NCBI GenBank assembly: GCA_021904315.1
Contig: CM038907.1
Coordinates: 25,427,223-25,491,222 of the forward strand
DNA: 64,000 nucleotides
Origin: Sphagnum magellanicum
Taxonomy: Eukaryota; Streptophyta; Sphagnopsida; Sphagnales; Sphagnaceae
Direction: 5' to 3'
Under the pieces are notes generated by a model. That model had not been told where the DNA came from and ran no database searches. It worked only from the letters and a program-made list of their open reading frames with translations. Shown here piece after piece: positions 23,245 through 34,400 of this stretch. Position 1 is the first letter of the stretch; each line of letters opens with the position of its first letter. Both the position numbers and the translations under genes were made by a program.

Positions 23245-25302
23245 GTGCAAAGTAGCGTATCCTCAACAAACCAGAGAACAATAACCCCAATGGGTATTCT
23301 CGTCAGTCTTCATCTCATCAACATGGCATCTCCTCTGCCTCTGCCTCCTCAGCTTCGAGGTTTCCAGATTGTGAACAACAACAGATTCCAAGACAAAAGC
23401 GCAAGCAGATTGTGCAGAGGAGGAGGAGGAGGAGGAGGAGGAGGTCTTGGTGTGTTTGGGAATGGGCAAAATGGGTTTCTTCCTCTGAGGCTCAGGTGTC
23501 TTCTCTCAAGAGGAGAAGCAGCAGCAGCTATGGAGCAGGGGAAGCAGCAGCAGCTGGAGGGAGGTGGATTTTCAGACAGGAAAGAGGCGAGAAGAGCTGC
23601 CAAGGAGAGAAAGAAACAGGAAGAAGCGACGAGACGTGAACAAGAATGGCAGGCTAAGCTTGCCACCCATTCGGAACAACAAATGGATGCCATCAGACGG
23701 AGGATTGTGGAGGTTTCGCACATGCGCAGAGAGGCTCGCAAAGCTCGGAAGCTGAAACTGGAGCAGGCCATGAAAATGGGTGCTCCGGATGTTGTCATCG
23801 ATCTCGAGTTCTCGCATCTTATGACCACATCACAGCTTTCCAGCTTGATGCAACAGGTAAGGAAGGAAAGAAACCCCATCCCCCTGAACCCCAGAATTCC
23901 CCCAATCTCTTCTTCTTCAAGTCATAAACCTTCAAAACTTCAGATTGCTCTTCTACACCCACAATCAAGATCAAGAGCATTTATGCTTGCATGCTCTTGT
24001 ACTCACAATCAGGATCAAGAGCATGTTGATGCTGCATGATGCTCTTGTACCCACAATCAAAAGCAAGAGCATGTGATGCTGCATGCTCTTGTATCACATC
24101 TGACATGAACCTGCAACCTTCCCACAGACAGGTAGGTCTTCTTTCATATCAGAGAAGAATTCTACTGCAGAGAAACACAACCACAAAATGCAAATTCAGG
24201 CCTGCAAATGCCAAGGTAGAAATCATATGCTCTTGATTTTACAGGATCCTTGCATCTATCTATAGTGGATAATCTGTGCCACACGCACATGGGATTGAAG
24301 TTGTTTGGTGTACTGTATACCTCCATTGGCTTATAGAAGAATCCATGACACAAAAGAAGGGCGAAGTTTTGTTATGGTGGCAACGGGAAGGCAGCTACAC
24401 CATGCTGGCTTTCTGTAACAGGCTGCACAGGGATTGTTGCAGATGAACTCAACAAGATTCAAGGATCCCACCAATGGTTTAGGGTGTATGCATGCAGGAT
24501 TGAAGTTGTTTGGTGTCCTGTATACCTTCTCTTTGCTTATAGAAGAATCCATGACAAAAAACACAGGTGAAGTTTTGTTATGGTGCCAATGGGAAGGCAG
24601 CTACGCCATGCCGGCTTTCTGTAACAAGCTGCAGAGGAATTGTTGCAGATGAGCTTGACAAGATTCAAGGCTCCCAGCAATGGTTCATCAACAAGGAGGA
24701 GCGATGTTGGTTGCAAGTGTTTGAGAGGAGGAAGACAGATCTTGTTTACTTGAGTGCTGATTCGCCCAACTTATTAACTGCTGTAGATCCTGCTGGAGTA
24801 TACATTGTGGGCGGGATTGTGGACCGAAACCATTGGAAAGGTGCAACACTCATGAAGGCTATGAATCTCAGTATTTCACATGCGAAGCTCCCTATTGGAG
24901 AGCACTTGAAATTGACAACATCAGAGGTACAAACTTCAGTTGCCATTCCTTTACCTTTTTTTCCGTTTCTTCACAAAATCTTGTCCATGGTTTAAAGCAT
25001 GAAGTAAGTGTCCTATCTTTGTGGTTGAGCAAGCTGCAATGGCAGTGGCAGTTTTTCTCTGGAAGAGATTGAATTTCTAGTCAAATTCCTACCCTCGCTC
25101 TTTCCATATCTTCATTCAGGTTTCACATATGATATAGAAACAACAGGTTCTCACAGTGAATCAAGTTGTGGAGGTTCTGTTACGAGCATTGGAGCTCCAA
25201 GATCTACCACAAGCTTTTCTCCAAGCAATCCCCTCAAGAAAAAGAGAAGCGAATTTGGCTGTTCCTGCTTATCATGAAGAAGAAGGAGAAGAAGAAAACT
25301 GA
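23245..25302 (+). CDS. TRM10-type tRNA (guanine-9/adenine-9 N1) methyltransferase, 3 exons
   Basis: TRM10 enzymes transfer a methyl group from S-adenosylmethionine to N1 of the purine at tRNA position 9, using a SPOUT fold. My model is exons 23245-23856, 24567-24926 and 25147-25302. All junctions are GT/AG and all introns are phase 0; the protein is 375 aa. Residues about 100-175 are a basic, charged helix (KEARRAAKERKKQEEATRRE). The SPOUT domain starts with APDVVIDLEFSHLMTTSQLS, continues over exon 2 with VKFCYGANGKAATPC, DLVYLSADSP, VYIVGGIVDRNHWKG and HAKLPIGEHLKL, and ends in exon 3 with VLTVNQVVEVLL and DLPQAFLQAIPSRKR. All are family blocks, and the Asp of the VDRN motif is intact. The start is uncertain: ATGs at 23245, 23290, 23323 and 23530 are in frame. 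The stretch 23323-23530 is Ser/Arg/Gly-rich and nearly free of acids, so an organelle-targeted form is possible. Residue numbers use the 23245 start. A GGA run encodes nine glycines. Confidence 0.88.
23419..23444 (+). repeat. (GGA)n microsatellite inside TRM10 exon 1
   Basis: A GGA run of about nine units encodes consecutive glycines in the N-terminal extension. Its length would be expected to vary between individuals without touching the catalytic domain. Confidence 0.8.
23947..24092. repeat. Tandem repeat of about 46 bp in TRM10 intron 1
   Basis: The unit begins GCTCTTGTACCCACAATCA and carries AGAGCAT, which pairs with the ATGCTCTT that starts the next unit. Starts fall near 23947, 23993, 24041 and 24085, giving periods of 46, 48 and 44. 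Each unit can form a small hairpin. Confidence 0.7.
24291..24479 (+). pseudogene. Broken tandem copy of intron 1 end plus TRM10 exon 2 start
   Basis: This segment matches 24496-24685 with an offset of 205-206 bp. It covers about 70 bp of intron and the first 119 bp of exon 2, up to the GSQQW block. The aligned splice acceptor AG is GG here; an AG one base earlier would shift the frame. The copied coding part still reads KFCYGGNGKAATPCWLSV with several substitutions and then runs out, and the rest of exon 2 was not copied. It is best seen as a pseudo-exon inside intron 1. Confidence 0.8.
24496..24685 (+). repeat. Functional member of the exon 2 tandem duplication
   Basis: This copy holds the working acceptor (ACACAG before 24567) and continues into the full exon 2. 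It is about 85-90 percent identical to the upstream broken copy by eye. Confidence 0.75.
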
Positions 25303-27270
25303 GACCAACCCATCCAAGGGTTTGTGTTCATGGGTATTCTTCATAGTGAGAATATCTCTTCAATTACAAGGTGTGGTGCATCCATGGCATGACCAACTTT
25401 GAAGGAGTGAACATTCCTGGCATCTTATTGTCAATTTATGCATATCTTACTAGAAAGAAGGGAGCATCAGCTGTTATGTGCCCCCCTTTGTCTGTCATGT
25501 TTTAGTGTTGCTTGCATTTAGGTAGCAACCCTAAGCATGCATACCCTTTGTGATGTTGTTTCTTAGCACACTACTTGCAGATATAGAGGAGCCTTTCAAA
25601 GATGGGTTGCGTGCATATCCAAAGAAAGTCTGGCCATTTATTTATGGATTGCAAAGAAAACCCTATACAGATGCTGAAAGTTGATCTTGTGTTGCAAACA
25701 GACTGTCTTGGCCGCAGCGCCTCAAATTAAGGAACACCCAACACGAGGGAGCTTCCTCTGCATAAAGAAACCAGGTTGATTTCTTTATCTTTCCAGCATT
25801 TCTTTTTATTGTCAGACTAGTAGCCTGCTTGCAGGCTGGCAGGTGGCTTTCCTTTTTGCTTTCTAAGTGTGTCAGCTTCATTTTCGGCATGGTGGAAATT
25901 TCACAGGTGTCCATTACATATTCCTGTAATACCCTGGCAATCAGTACTGTATGATTTTCTGGATTGTGCCAGTACTGATAGGCGAGCTATTCTGGTTTCA
26001 AACAAGCAGGTATTAACAAAGGGAAATCAGCCCTGGTTCTTTATGAACATGGAGATGCATGGTGCTGTACTGGAAAGAGGCAGGTATACAACATTCACAA
26101 TTCAAATAGAAAGAGGATGATGGGCTGCCCCCTATGTGGTGTGATAGAAAAGGAGCCCTATGGAGCAGGTTAAGGACAGCAGGAGAGCAGAATAGGCCTG
26201 GAGAATTAGCCTGAAATAGGGACTAATCATGGGAAAACCATGTGAAGGGTTGAGGGGGGGGGGGGGGTGAGCTATGGGAGGAGAAATGGTGAGGAAGGGA
26301 ACAGGGATGGAGAATGTGGACTAGAGGAAGCTTTTTGTGTATGGGGGAGAGAGGAAATTTGATGTGCAACAGGGAGGATGATGACTGTGCAAAAGCTGGG
26401 TAGTAATTGCAAAGTAGCCTTTGGTGAGCATTATGGAATACATTGGATGATGGAATGCGTTGGATTACAGGTCACCCAGTAATTCTTGTAGTGTTAGAAA
26501 CTATACTAGATAGGTGGTCCTCTTGCACTACAGCCTGAGTCTTTTTGAGACTTTGGGTGCTGATTACAATGGTCAGAAAAGTTTGTACTAGCATTTTTCA
26601 GCCAAAGAAACCTCTAACAGAAAAGTGAAGGAATGCAACCAGCTGAAGATTTCATATTGCATCCTTCTGGACCAGGTGTGTATGGTTTGGCATAAGTGCC
26701 ATAAGATGGAGGTGGTTGGTTTCAACTTAAACAGAAACTGGTTTTGTATAACATGATCTTAGAAGACCTCTTCAAGGACATTGATGTGAACAGATTTGAT
26801 AAAACTGGTTGTTGTTGAAACCCATTACAAGGGTCAAAGACTCTTTCCTTCACACTCTTAATGGGGGTAGGATGGACTCCACTTCAGAACCCATAGGTTA
26901 CAAGTTGCTATCCATGGTGCAAGAACACCCACCCACTTAGTTGTAGACCTTCTAGGGTTTAGTGCCACCACGTGAATTGGCATAACAATATCCAAGGATT
27001 GGACTACTATGATTGGGTTTTCCTCGATGCTACAACCAAATGACTTTGGAATGTCAAAATAGTTCAATGCTCTCTTCACAACAATTCATTGTGTTTATGC
27101 TTGGATTGTTTAGGTGCTCCATGAATTATGCTAAGACTCACATTGTCCATGAAAGATTGGCAATCGTGGCATATGTGACATTCCCCACACCTTGTCAAAA
27201 TGGCAATTTGGCTCCTAGGAAATTTTATAAACACTTCCACAGGAATTGAAACATCTCTATAGTCCCTTAT
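25303..27270. other. Downstream of TRM10, no gene assigned
   Basis: Mixed-composition DNA. It includes a pure G run at 26253-26267 and short open frames on both strands, 25663-25914 (-), 25869-26120 (+) and 26858-27079 (-), without recognisable motifs. The first several hundred bases probably include the TRM10 3' UTR. I could not place a poly(A) site. Confidence 0.4.
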
Positions 27271-27289
27271 GCTAAACTTCTGGGAATTG

Positions 27290-27860
27290 TTCCCAATGTA
27301 TTTTGGGGTTGACTTACCTACAACTCTAGCCTATAGAACTCAAACCACTCATTCTATTTCTTTTCAAGAAGATGTCTTCTGATCATTGTAACTCTACTAC
27401 GTCATACAGAATGATAGGATCATCTACATACTTAGCAACAATGACTTTTGGCTTTGTGCATTGGATTGGAACATTATGATCCAAATGCAATTGACTAAAG
27501 TTATCAATTTAACGTATAAGTTCACTTATCATATAAAGCTCTTGATGAGCATTTGAGCTCAGATGCTGCCAAAACCATGTGCTACTTGTTGTGGTCTTGT
27601 ACTCCTTGAGGTCATTCCAGTAAATGCTTTTTATTTCAAATTCCCATTTGAAAGTTTTAGAGACCACATCCAGGTCATGCATTTCTAGGTCCTTAATAGA
27701 TTTCAAATCAAACAAGTTAAGTTGATGTGAACTTTGCCACTAGAGGAAATTTTTGTGTATAGGTACTCAATTCCATTAGGTTCCGTGTACCTATTCATAG
27801 TTAGTGCCACCTTATAATATCCATTAATTTCCCCCAACAGCTCTATTTTGGCTTGAGAAT
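27290..27860 (-). pseudogene. Coding relic of unknown origin, - strand
   Basis: On the - strand from about 27860 a protein-like sequence runs with few changes: QAKIELLGEINGYYKVAL, then TEPNGIEYLYTKIS and GKVHINLT, a stop, then (one frame over) LKSIKDLEMHDLDVVSKTF and YWNDLKEYKTTTSSTWFWQH in the open frame 27509-27715. The wording looks like a real soluble protein broken by a frameshift. I do not recognise the family. It may be a host gene fragment carried by a transposon or a dead exon. Confidence 0.4.
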
Positions 27861-28479
27861 TCATTTTCTGCCAATTACTTCTCTCTTAATTAAGGGATAA
27901 TTCAACAAGTGACTAGATTTTTCTCTCTTCAAGATATCTCAACTTAGAATCAATTTCAGCCTACTGGTTTTGCATTATCTCCATTTTCTACCTCTTTGTA
28001 AGTTGCCACCTTTGACTATCCAACCATTCCCAAGTGTGCATAATAGAGTTATATAACCTTACAAATCCCTTTTGCAAACATCTCCACTTTAAATTGTCAC
28101 ATCTCAAGGTTATTGTTATTGATTTAATTTTTTTCATACTTGTTCCAACTCACCATGATTCTCACCTTGATCCCAAGCTTCAATGCCTTCATCTTTATCA
28201 TTGTCAAGTTGTTAAGAGTTTCTAACTTCACAATTTATTGCATGTTTTTTAAAATTATTATTATGAATTTTGTACCTTGTTTTCTTTCCAAGATGTTAAA
28301 GTAATCCACAAAGACAAAGAAACCTAGGGGCAAAACCCTGGGTTTCATTGAAACTGAGGTTGATAGTCAACATGCGAGATGGGATTGCTAAAGGAAAATA
28401 ACCAAAGAAGAAACTTGAATTTCCTCAACTTAGGATGACTTGGGTTTCCTTCTATTTCTTGTGTATAGGTGTTTACCTA
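27861..28479. other. Intergenic, nothing recognised
   Basis: AT-rich sequence with one open frame of 63 codons at 28034-28225 on + that has no motif. No repeat or element end was recognised. Confidence 0.4.
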
Positions 28480-29400
28480 GGGATGTAGCTATGTTACGGG
28501 ATACTCCAAGAATTGGTTGGGGATTTCTTAAGCTAGGGGATACCTAGGAATTACCTAAGGATTTACCTAGGTTATTAGATACATGTGTACTTAGTGGGTT
28601 ACCTAAGGCCTACTTAGGGAATCTAAGGAAACATCCAAAGACTTACCCATAAAGACCTACTTTGGTTATGGATATGTAAGGGCTACTTTAAAAACTACAT
28701 TGAACCTACTTAGGGGAATACTTAGGGATTATCAAAAATATATTTAGGGAACTACATAAGGCCTACTTAGAAAGCTACCTATGAACTAATTAGGGAGACA
28801 ATTAGGGTCCTACCTACCTTATGGGATAAGGGACTACCTAAGGCTTACCTAAGAGACTATTTAAGGAGACACTTAGGGACATGCCTAGGTTATGGAATGC
28901 ATAATGGTTATTTAAGAAATTACATAGAGCCTATTTGTGAGACTAACTAGGGATTCCTTAGGTTATATAATACTTAGAGATTATTTAGAAGGCTACCTAG
29001 CATCAATTCATAGTGGAAAAGGGGGTTACATCAAGCCTATTTGTGGGACTATTTTTAAGGATTTCTTAAGTTACAAGATACCTAAAGATTATTTAAAGAC
29101 CTACTTAGGATCAATTTATCTTGCAAAAGGAGCTACATAAGGCTTACATATGAGACTATTTAAAGCTGACTCGTAACCCTTATGTAAACTTTTAAATAAT
29201 CTTTGAGGATCCCTTAATTTAAATAGGTTTTTAAGTAGCTTTATGTAGCACCTTAAGTAGTCCACATGTAACCCCTATATAGGTTTTTGATACCCCTAAG
29301 TAAACCATATGTAATTTCCCCATGTAAGTTTTTTATCATCCTTATTTTAAGTAAGTAGGTGGGTAAGTAACCCATAGGTGGGTAACTTAGTTAACCCCTA
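28480..29400. repeat. Degenerate CCTA/TAGG tandem tract, about 0.9 kb
   Basis: Words of the type CTACTTAGGGA, TACCTAAGG, ACTACCTAAGGC and CTTAGGGA recur about every 15-45 bases without a fixed period. An open frame at 28937-29140 that reads as repeated DYLKTYLGSI-like words is produced by the repeat. The vocabulary resembles the tracts in the CACTA palindrome arms at 7861-8040 and 8781-8958. Confidence 0.65.
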
Positions 29401-30183
29401 CTTATATTGTCTTCTAATTTATGTGACCATAACTTAGGTGAACTATAGTCTAGTTATGAAGAAAATCATAGTGATCATCTTTTAGGAGTTCATCTTTAAT
29501 TAGTGATCTTCACTTTGATGAACTTTGATATTCATTAGTGACTTTGATCCTCATTGTAGCTCAAAAGGAAGGACAAGTGAATATAGCGAGGACCAAAGTT
29601 AGGCCCAAAGTAAAGGTTATTTCAAGGATAACTTTTCTGTCACCATTTGAGTCCTTTAATTCTCATGGTTTTCTTCAAAGTAAGCACATCTTTGGTTGTG
29701 GCTTGCTTTGGAATAAAGAATTAACACCATTCTAATGATGATAACCTTCTTATAGTGTAGGTCCCACAACTTATAGATTTTATTACAGCTGGACTTTAAA
29801 TTCACAAATATGCATTTCAAATTCTTGGGATCAAGCTTTTCCCCCATTTGCTTAGGTTTAGGAGGGAACTTCTCGTTCCTAGACACCCACATTCTATTAT
29901 AGGTTTTTCTTTTAAACATTCCCCACTTCTTGTGTGGCCATTTTTTCTAGTGTGTTCATTAATTGTGTCATTCATGAAAACATTGCAATGGTTATTGTTT
30001 GTTATAGGGTTTTTTTTTGTCTCATTTTGGTTCAAACTCGAAACCTGAGTAGTCAACATTACAATTTCCATCTTGACCACCAAATATTGAGTTGTGCTTA
30101 AGGCTCCCCCTCATTGTTGTCTCGAAGTCTATATCAAGACATACAAAATAATCCATGAAAATATACATACAACTAACATCTCT
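29401..30183. other. Intergenic, nothing recognised
   Basis: AT-rich sequence. Short open frames on both strands (29538-29735 +, 29656-30083 -) show no motif that I can name. Confidence 0.4.
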
Positions 30184-30184
30184 T

Positions 30185-30208
30185 TCTCTCTCTCTCTCTC
30201 TCTCTCTT
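30185..30208. repeat. (TC)n microsatellite
   Basis: A run of about twelve TC dinucleotides on the + strand, between AT-rich sequence and the GC-richer island that follows. Confidence 0.85.
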
Positions 30209-30809
30209 CTAACTTTGTGATAAAGAAATTTGGCGATTTTTTTAAAAATTAGAAAAATTAGTCGAATCTACACTAGAGAAACAAAAAATTCCAAAAGTTT
30301 CCCATACTTCAAAAAAGACAAAATTGATCCACCAACAAAAGAACTGAGATTTTTTTCTAACCACGCATCAAGTATTTTTTTATTATTCCTAGTTACGAAT
30401 GCAGCTGATATGAGTCATGATCATCATCAAGTGTGGTGAACAAATCCCAATTAATAATTGAACAGTGGGCATATTAATTACAATGTTGCAGTCATGGATG
30501 GAAGGAAATAGTGTGATATTTACAATATTTTTCAGGCAAATAAACAAGTTTTCATCTCATCAGATGCCTCTGACATTCTTTGGGAACAAAACTGATTTTG
30601 TACTTTTCTCGCAAGAAATATTTGCTCCCTCTCTCTAGTAAGTAGAGCATTAAAGTCCATCAATTCTTCCCGCCACTGTAATTGGGAAGAACTCTTGTTG
30701 AACTTGCAGTTCCAAGTGGGTACAAGTGCACATGCCTCCATATCTCTGCAGAAAATGGCAATCCAGGTGCCACCTGCATCCTAGGGTTTCTGGAAATCCA
30801 GTTGTCTCC
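30209..30809. other. Intergenic, no gene assigned
   Basis: Transition from AT-rich to GC-richer DNA before the C-run minisatellite. Short open frames (for example 30230-30439 on + and 30532-30741 on -) lack recognisable motifs. Transcript from the gene at 31405-34429 could extend into this region. Confidence 0.35.
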
Positions 30810-31220
30810 AAAGTCTTGTTCTTGTCCCCGCCCCCGCGCCCCACCAAAAAAAAAAAGTCTCGTTTCTGGTCCGTTTGTGATGTACCCAAAAACAAACAAA
30901 AGTCTTGTTTTTGGTCCACTTCTGTTTTGCCCCTCCCCCCTCCCAGAAAAAAAGGTCTTGTGCTTGGTCCACTTGTGACATACCCAAAAACAAAATGTCT
31001 TGTTTTCGGTCCACTTGTAGGCCCTCCCCCCCCCCCACCCCACCCCAAACCCTTGGTTTCAGTCCATCATTTGTGGCCTCCAAAAAAAAATTCGTGAAAA
31101 GGTCCACTTGTATCCCCCAAACAAAATTCTCGTTTTCAGGGACACTTATGTGCCCCCCAAAAAAACTCTTGGTTTTTGGTCCATTTGTGTCTTCCCCCAC
31201 CACCCCCCCCCCCCCCACAT
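30810..31220. repeat. C/G-run minisatellite, about eight units of 36-55 bp
   Basis: Each unit reads roughly as TCTTGTTTTTGGTCCACTTG, a TGT-ACCC or C-rich block, then an A run. Units start near 30812, 30856, 30903, 30954, 30997, 31050, 31091, 31126 and 31166. Several carry runs of 6-13 Cs (for example 31027-31036 and 31204-31217). Long open frames on both strands (Pro/Lys-rich one way, Gly-rich the other) come from the repeat and are not genes. The array lies about 185 bp past the stop codon of the - strand gene at 31405. Confidence 0.75.
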
Positions 31221-31404
31221 AGAGAAAAAAATGTTGTGTTTTGGGCTGGTGGATTTGAAAGCAAATTTTCTTCTCGCTCGCTCGCTCGCTCGCGTGCGTG
31301 GATGATGATTAGGGTGGCGCCAAATTAGTTTAATTAATTAAATATTAGCGCTGGCAATTAGGGCTAAAACGTGAAAGGGGCGGGGGAAGGGGGGGGTGTC
31401 AGAG

Positions 31405-34400
31405 TCAGACGGCGGTGGTGAAGCCCAGGGAGCAGAAGACACAAACAATGAGGTGACGAAGACCCGCGCGGTTACCGCGTCCAACGACGTGCAGTTCTCC
31501 TTCTCCGTTGCTGTTTCCGTTGCTTCTGTTTCTGTGGAATCTGTAGCTTCTATGGAAACGGTAAACAGCCACCACTTCTTCAGTGAGCGAGTTGGCGAAG
31601 CACTTGTAGTACACTGAGTCTCTGTCCTTGCTACCCACCACGTAGAGCTGCCGCAAGTCGGGATCGATCCCACCTCCGCCCCCAATCTCCACCCCAATCC
31701 TGTAGAATTCCGCTCCGGCTTGTTCACGCGCCTTGTTGATCAGGTTGTAGCTGCTGTCCCTTGCTGCTGTTGCTGTGCTCGAGGCACATGAGTAGTAGTA
31801 GCCTTGACGACCACTGCGACTGAAAGAGAGGAGTGAACCCGATAACGACGAGACTGTGGCAATGGGAAGATCCAGATAGGTGATGAGAGCCGTATCCTGT
31901 TCTTGCCAACCCCAGCTCCTTTTGTTCAGTTTCAACAAATCCACCTGCCAACCAACATTCCAGCAATAATTATTTGTCCGTTGCTCTAAACAACTTCCAA
32001 CCTTGCGCAAGTCTAGTAATTGCAGCTGCAGTAATTAGTACCCATCATCAAGACCCATGAAGAAACTGGCATTGAGAAACCCTAATCATGTAGTTCTGCA
32101 TGAGCTAAACTACTAGAACCAGGAGGGAGGTGCAGTACATCTTGAAGACCCATAAAGAACTGGCATTGATAGAATGATCTAGTTCTGCAGCAAGAGCACT
32201 AGTAGAACCAAGCAGAAGGTGCACTACATCTTGAAGACCCATAAAGAATTGGCATTAATAGAATTATCTAGTTCTGCAGCCAGGGCACTAGTAGCAGGAG
32301 GTGCAGTACATCTTGAAGAACCATAAAGAAATGGCATTAATAGAACGATCTAGTTTTGCAGCAAGAGCACTAGTAAAACAGGCAGGAGGTGCAGTACATC
32401 TTGAAGACCCATAAAAACCTGGCATCAATAGAATGATCTAGTTCTGCAGCTAGACTAGAGGGAGGCGCGAGGAAGCAGCTGGGATTCCAGCCATCTAGTT
32501 TCTCGAATTCTAGTTCTGGAATACAGCGCGGTGATCAGAGTTACACATGGAGCTGCACTTACAAGCTGACATTCATCAAAAACGGAGTTACACATGAAGA
32601 ATTAACATGAAATTCGACAAACATCTAGATGAATTTATTATTAGGGTTGGCATGAGTGAGCAAGACGTACTTCCAATGTCTGCGGATAGCCACGTTCGTC
32701 GCTTCCGACCTTGGCGGTGATGGGGACGTCCTTGTGACGCCAGGTGCGAGGGTATGTAAGCTCCACGATGTAGCTGATAGTGCCATCTTCCGCTTGAATC
32801 AATGGGACAACGGCTCTTTTCTTCCTGTACAAAAACTTCTCACAGTTGTGCGTGGACACAATGAATGTCGTAACTCCAAAAGACTGTCTCTCGTACCGAG
32901 TACTACTACTACTCCTGCACAATTGGAACTTCTGATTGGTACTCTCGTAGCTTGCAGCCTGGAAATATTCAACCAACCAATAACTAAATCAGATGTTGAA
33001 TGTTATGGACATCAGCTTGAAAACTATCAGAGAGCAGCAGTATGCGGCAAACAACCATTTCATATACTCATGGAACAGGAATCACTTGAGAGAGAGAGAG
33101 AGTTTTGTGCAAGGATTGATCAGGAATCCAGCATATAGACTTAAGCTGATCATGTACTTGAATATGTCAAAGCTTTTCTTCTGCAACGTCTCAGCAGCAG
33201 CTGGAGTACACAAAAACAGACGTGGTTGTGCGATCTGCACCTCGGCTGCATACTCCTCATTCAGCTGCAGTTGGAGGTCTAGGAATTGACACTGCAAAAC
33301 CCTGAAAAGCCCATCCACTTTATTTGGGAACCACCAGTTTGACACAGACCCTTTGTGACACAGTTGCTCCAGAAACGCGAAAGCCTTGCTTGCAAACACA
33401 AGCGTGTCTTCTAACGTAGTGCGGTAGCTGGCCGTGTCGGAATCAGACGTACCCTGCACATGCGCACACACACAACAACATTAACAATCTACAGTCGATT
33501 TCTGTGCAGTTCTAAGCTATTTCCGAAGCTCTTCATGACTCGCCAATTGTCGTCGACAAGATTACCATCTAGTTTGGTTCCAAAAAATACACTAATCCAA
33601 CAAACATTCAAGGAATGCAGTATGGGTGACATGTATCTAATTGGAAACAAAGCTGATATTCAAAGAACATACCTCTACTTTTTCCAGGATGTCGAGCAAA
33701 GTCTCAAGGCAATCGAGGAGAGCAAGGCAAGACTTTGTATTCTGGGAACCCAATGCGATGAACTCCTTGCACTTGCAGATGACGGCACATACTGTCTTGG
33801 TGGCTGTAGAGTCAATCGCCAAACTGCACATCAAGTCCCGCGCACTAGTACTACAGCTTGTTGGAGTGTCGGGCAAGTCCTCATCAGCCTGCAATTCTTG
33901 TGTGCAAGGCGCTACGTAATGATAACGTCGCACCATATCAGCTGCAGCAGCTTCTAGCTGTACTTGCATCTCTGATCCCGGCGGCTGCTCTGGCTTATGC
34001 GAGAATTGACTGCAGAGACACACACCCATCATCATCATCAAATCGTCAGTCTTGCACTTGGCAGACAGTTCAAAAGCTCACAATTAATTTACATCAAACA
34101 TCTCTTCACACTTAGCTAGCTCAACAATCATGCTAGCTAAGGTCTTCAAACCTTGCAGAGTATTGTCGCAGCTGGCCGGGATTCTCCAACACTTCCGGGA
34201 CTACTCTTTACAGTTTCAAACGATGTTCACAGCAACAGCAGGTAGCAATAATATAAACAAGCAACACAGTAGTTCTACAATCTCAAACTAGTGTTGCGCT
34301 GCAGCACCTTGAGTGCTCGAATATGGCGTTGATGAGATAGGCAGGAGGTGCACTAATATGATGTTCGCGACAAACTGGGACCGCTTGGTCGGAAGCTATG

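Noticed and set aside
23349..23879. 176-codon - strand open frame
   Set aside because: It is antisense to TRM10 exon 1, which has clear family motifs and splice sites. The Ser/Leu/Cys-rich product is typical of a shadow frame.
26253..26267. Pure G run, considered as a telomeric or regulatory element
   Set aside because: A lone homopolymer in unremarkable DNA; its length may also be a sequencing artefact.
27400..27500. YVDDPIIL-like wording on -, considered as a Copia reverse transcriptase box
   Set aside because: Only one short motif fits. The surrounding sequence does not follow Copia RT order and the neighbouring coding relic looks cellular.
30650..31222. Several open frames of 65-145 codons on both strands, Gly-rich or Pro/Lys-rich
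   Set aside because: They lie over the C-run minisatellite (30810-31220). All frames stay open because of the repeat and no frame shows a conserved domain.
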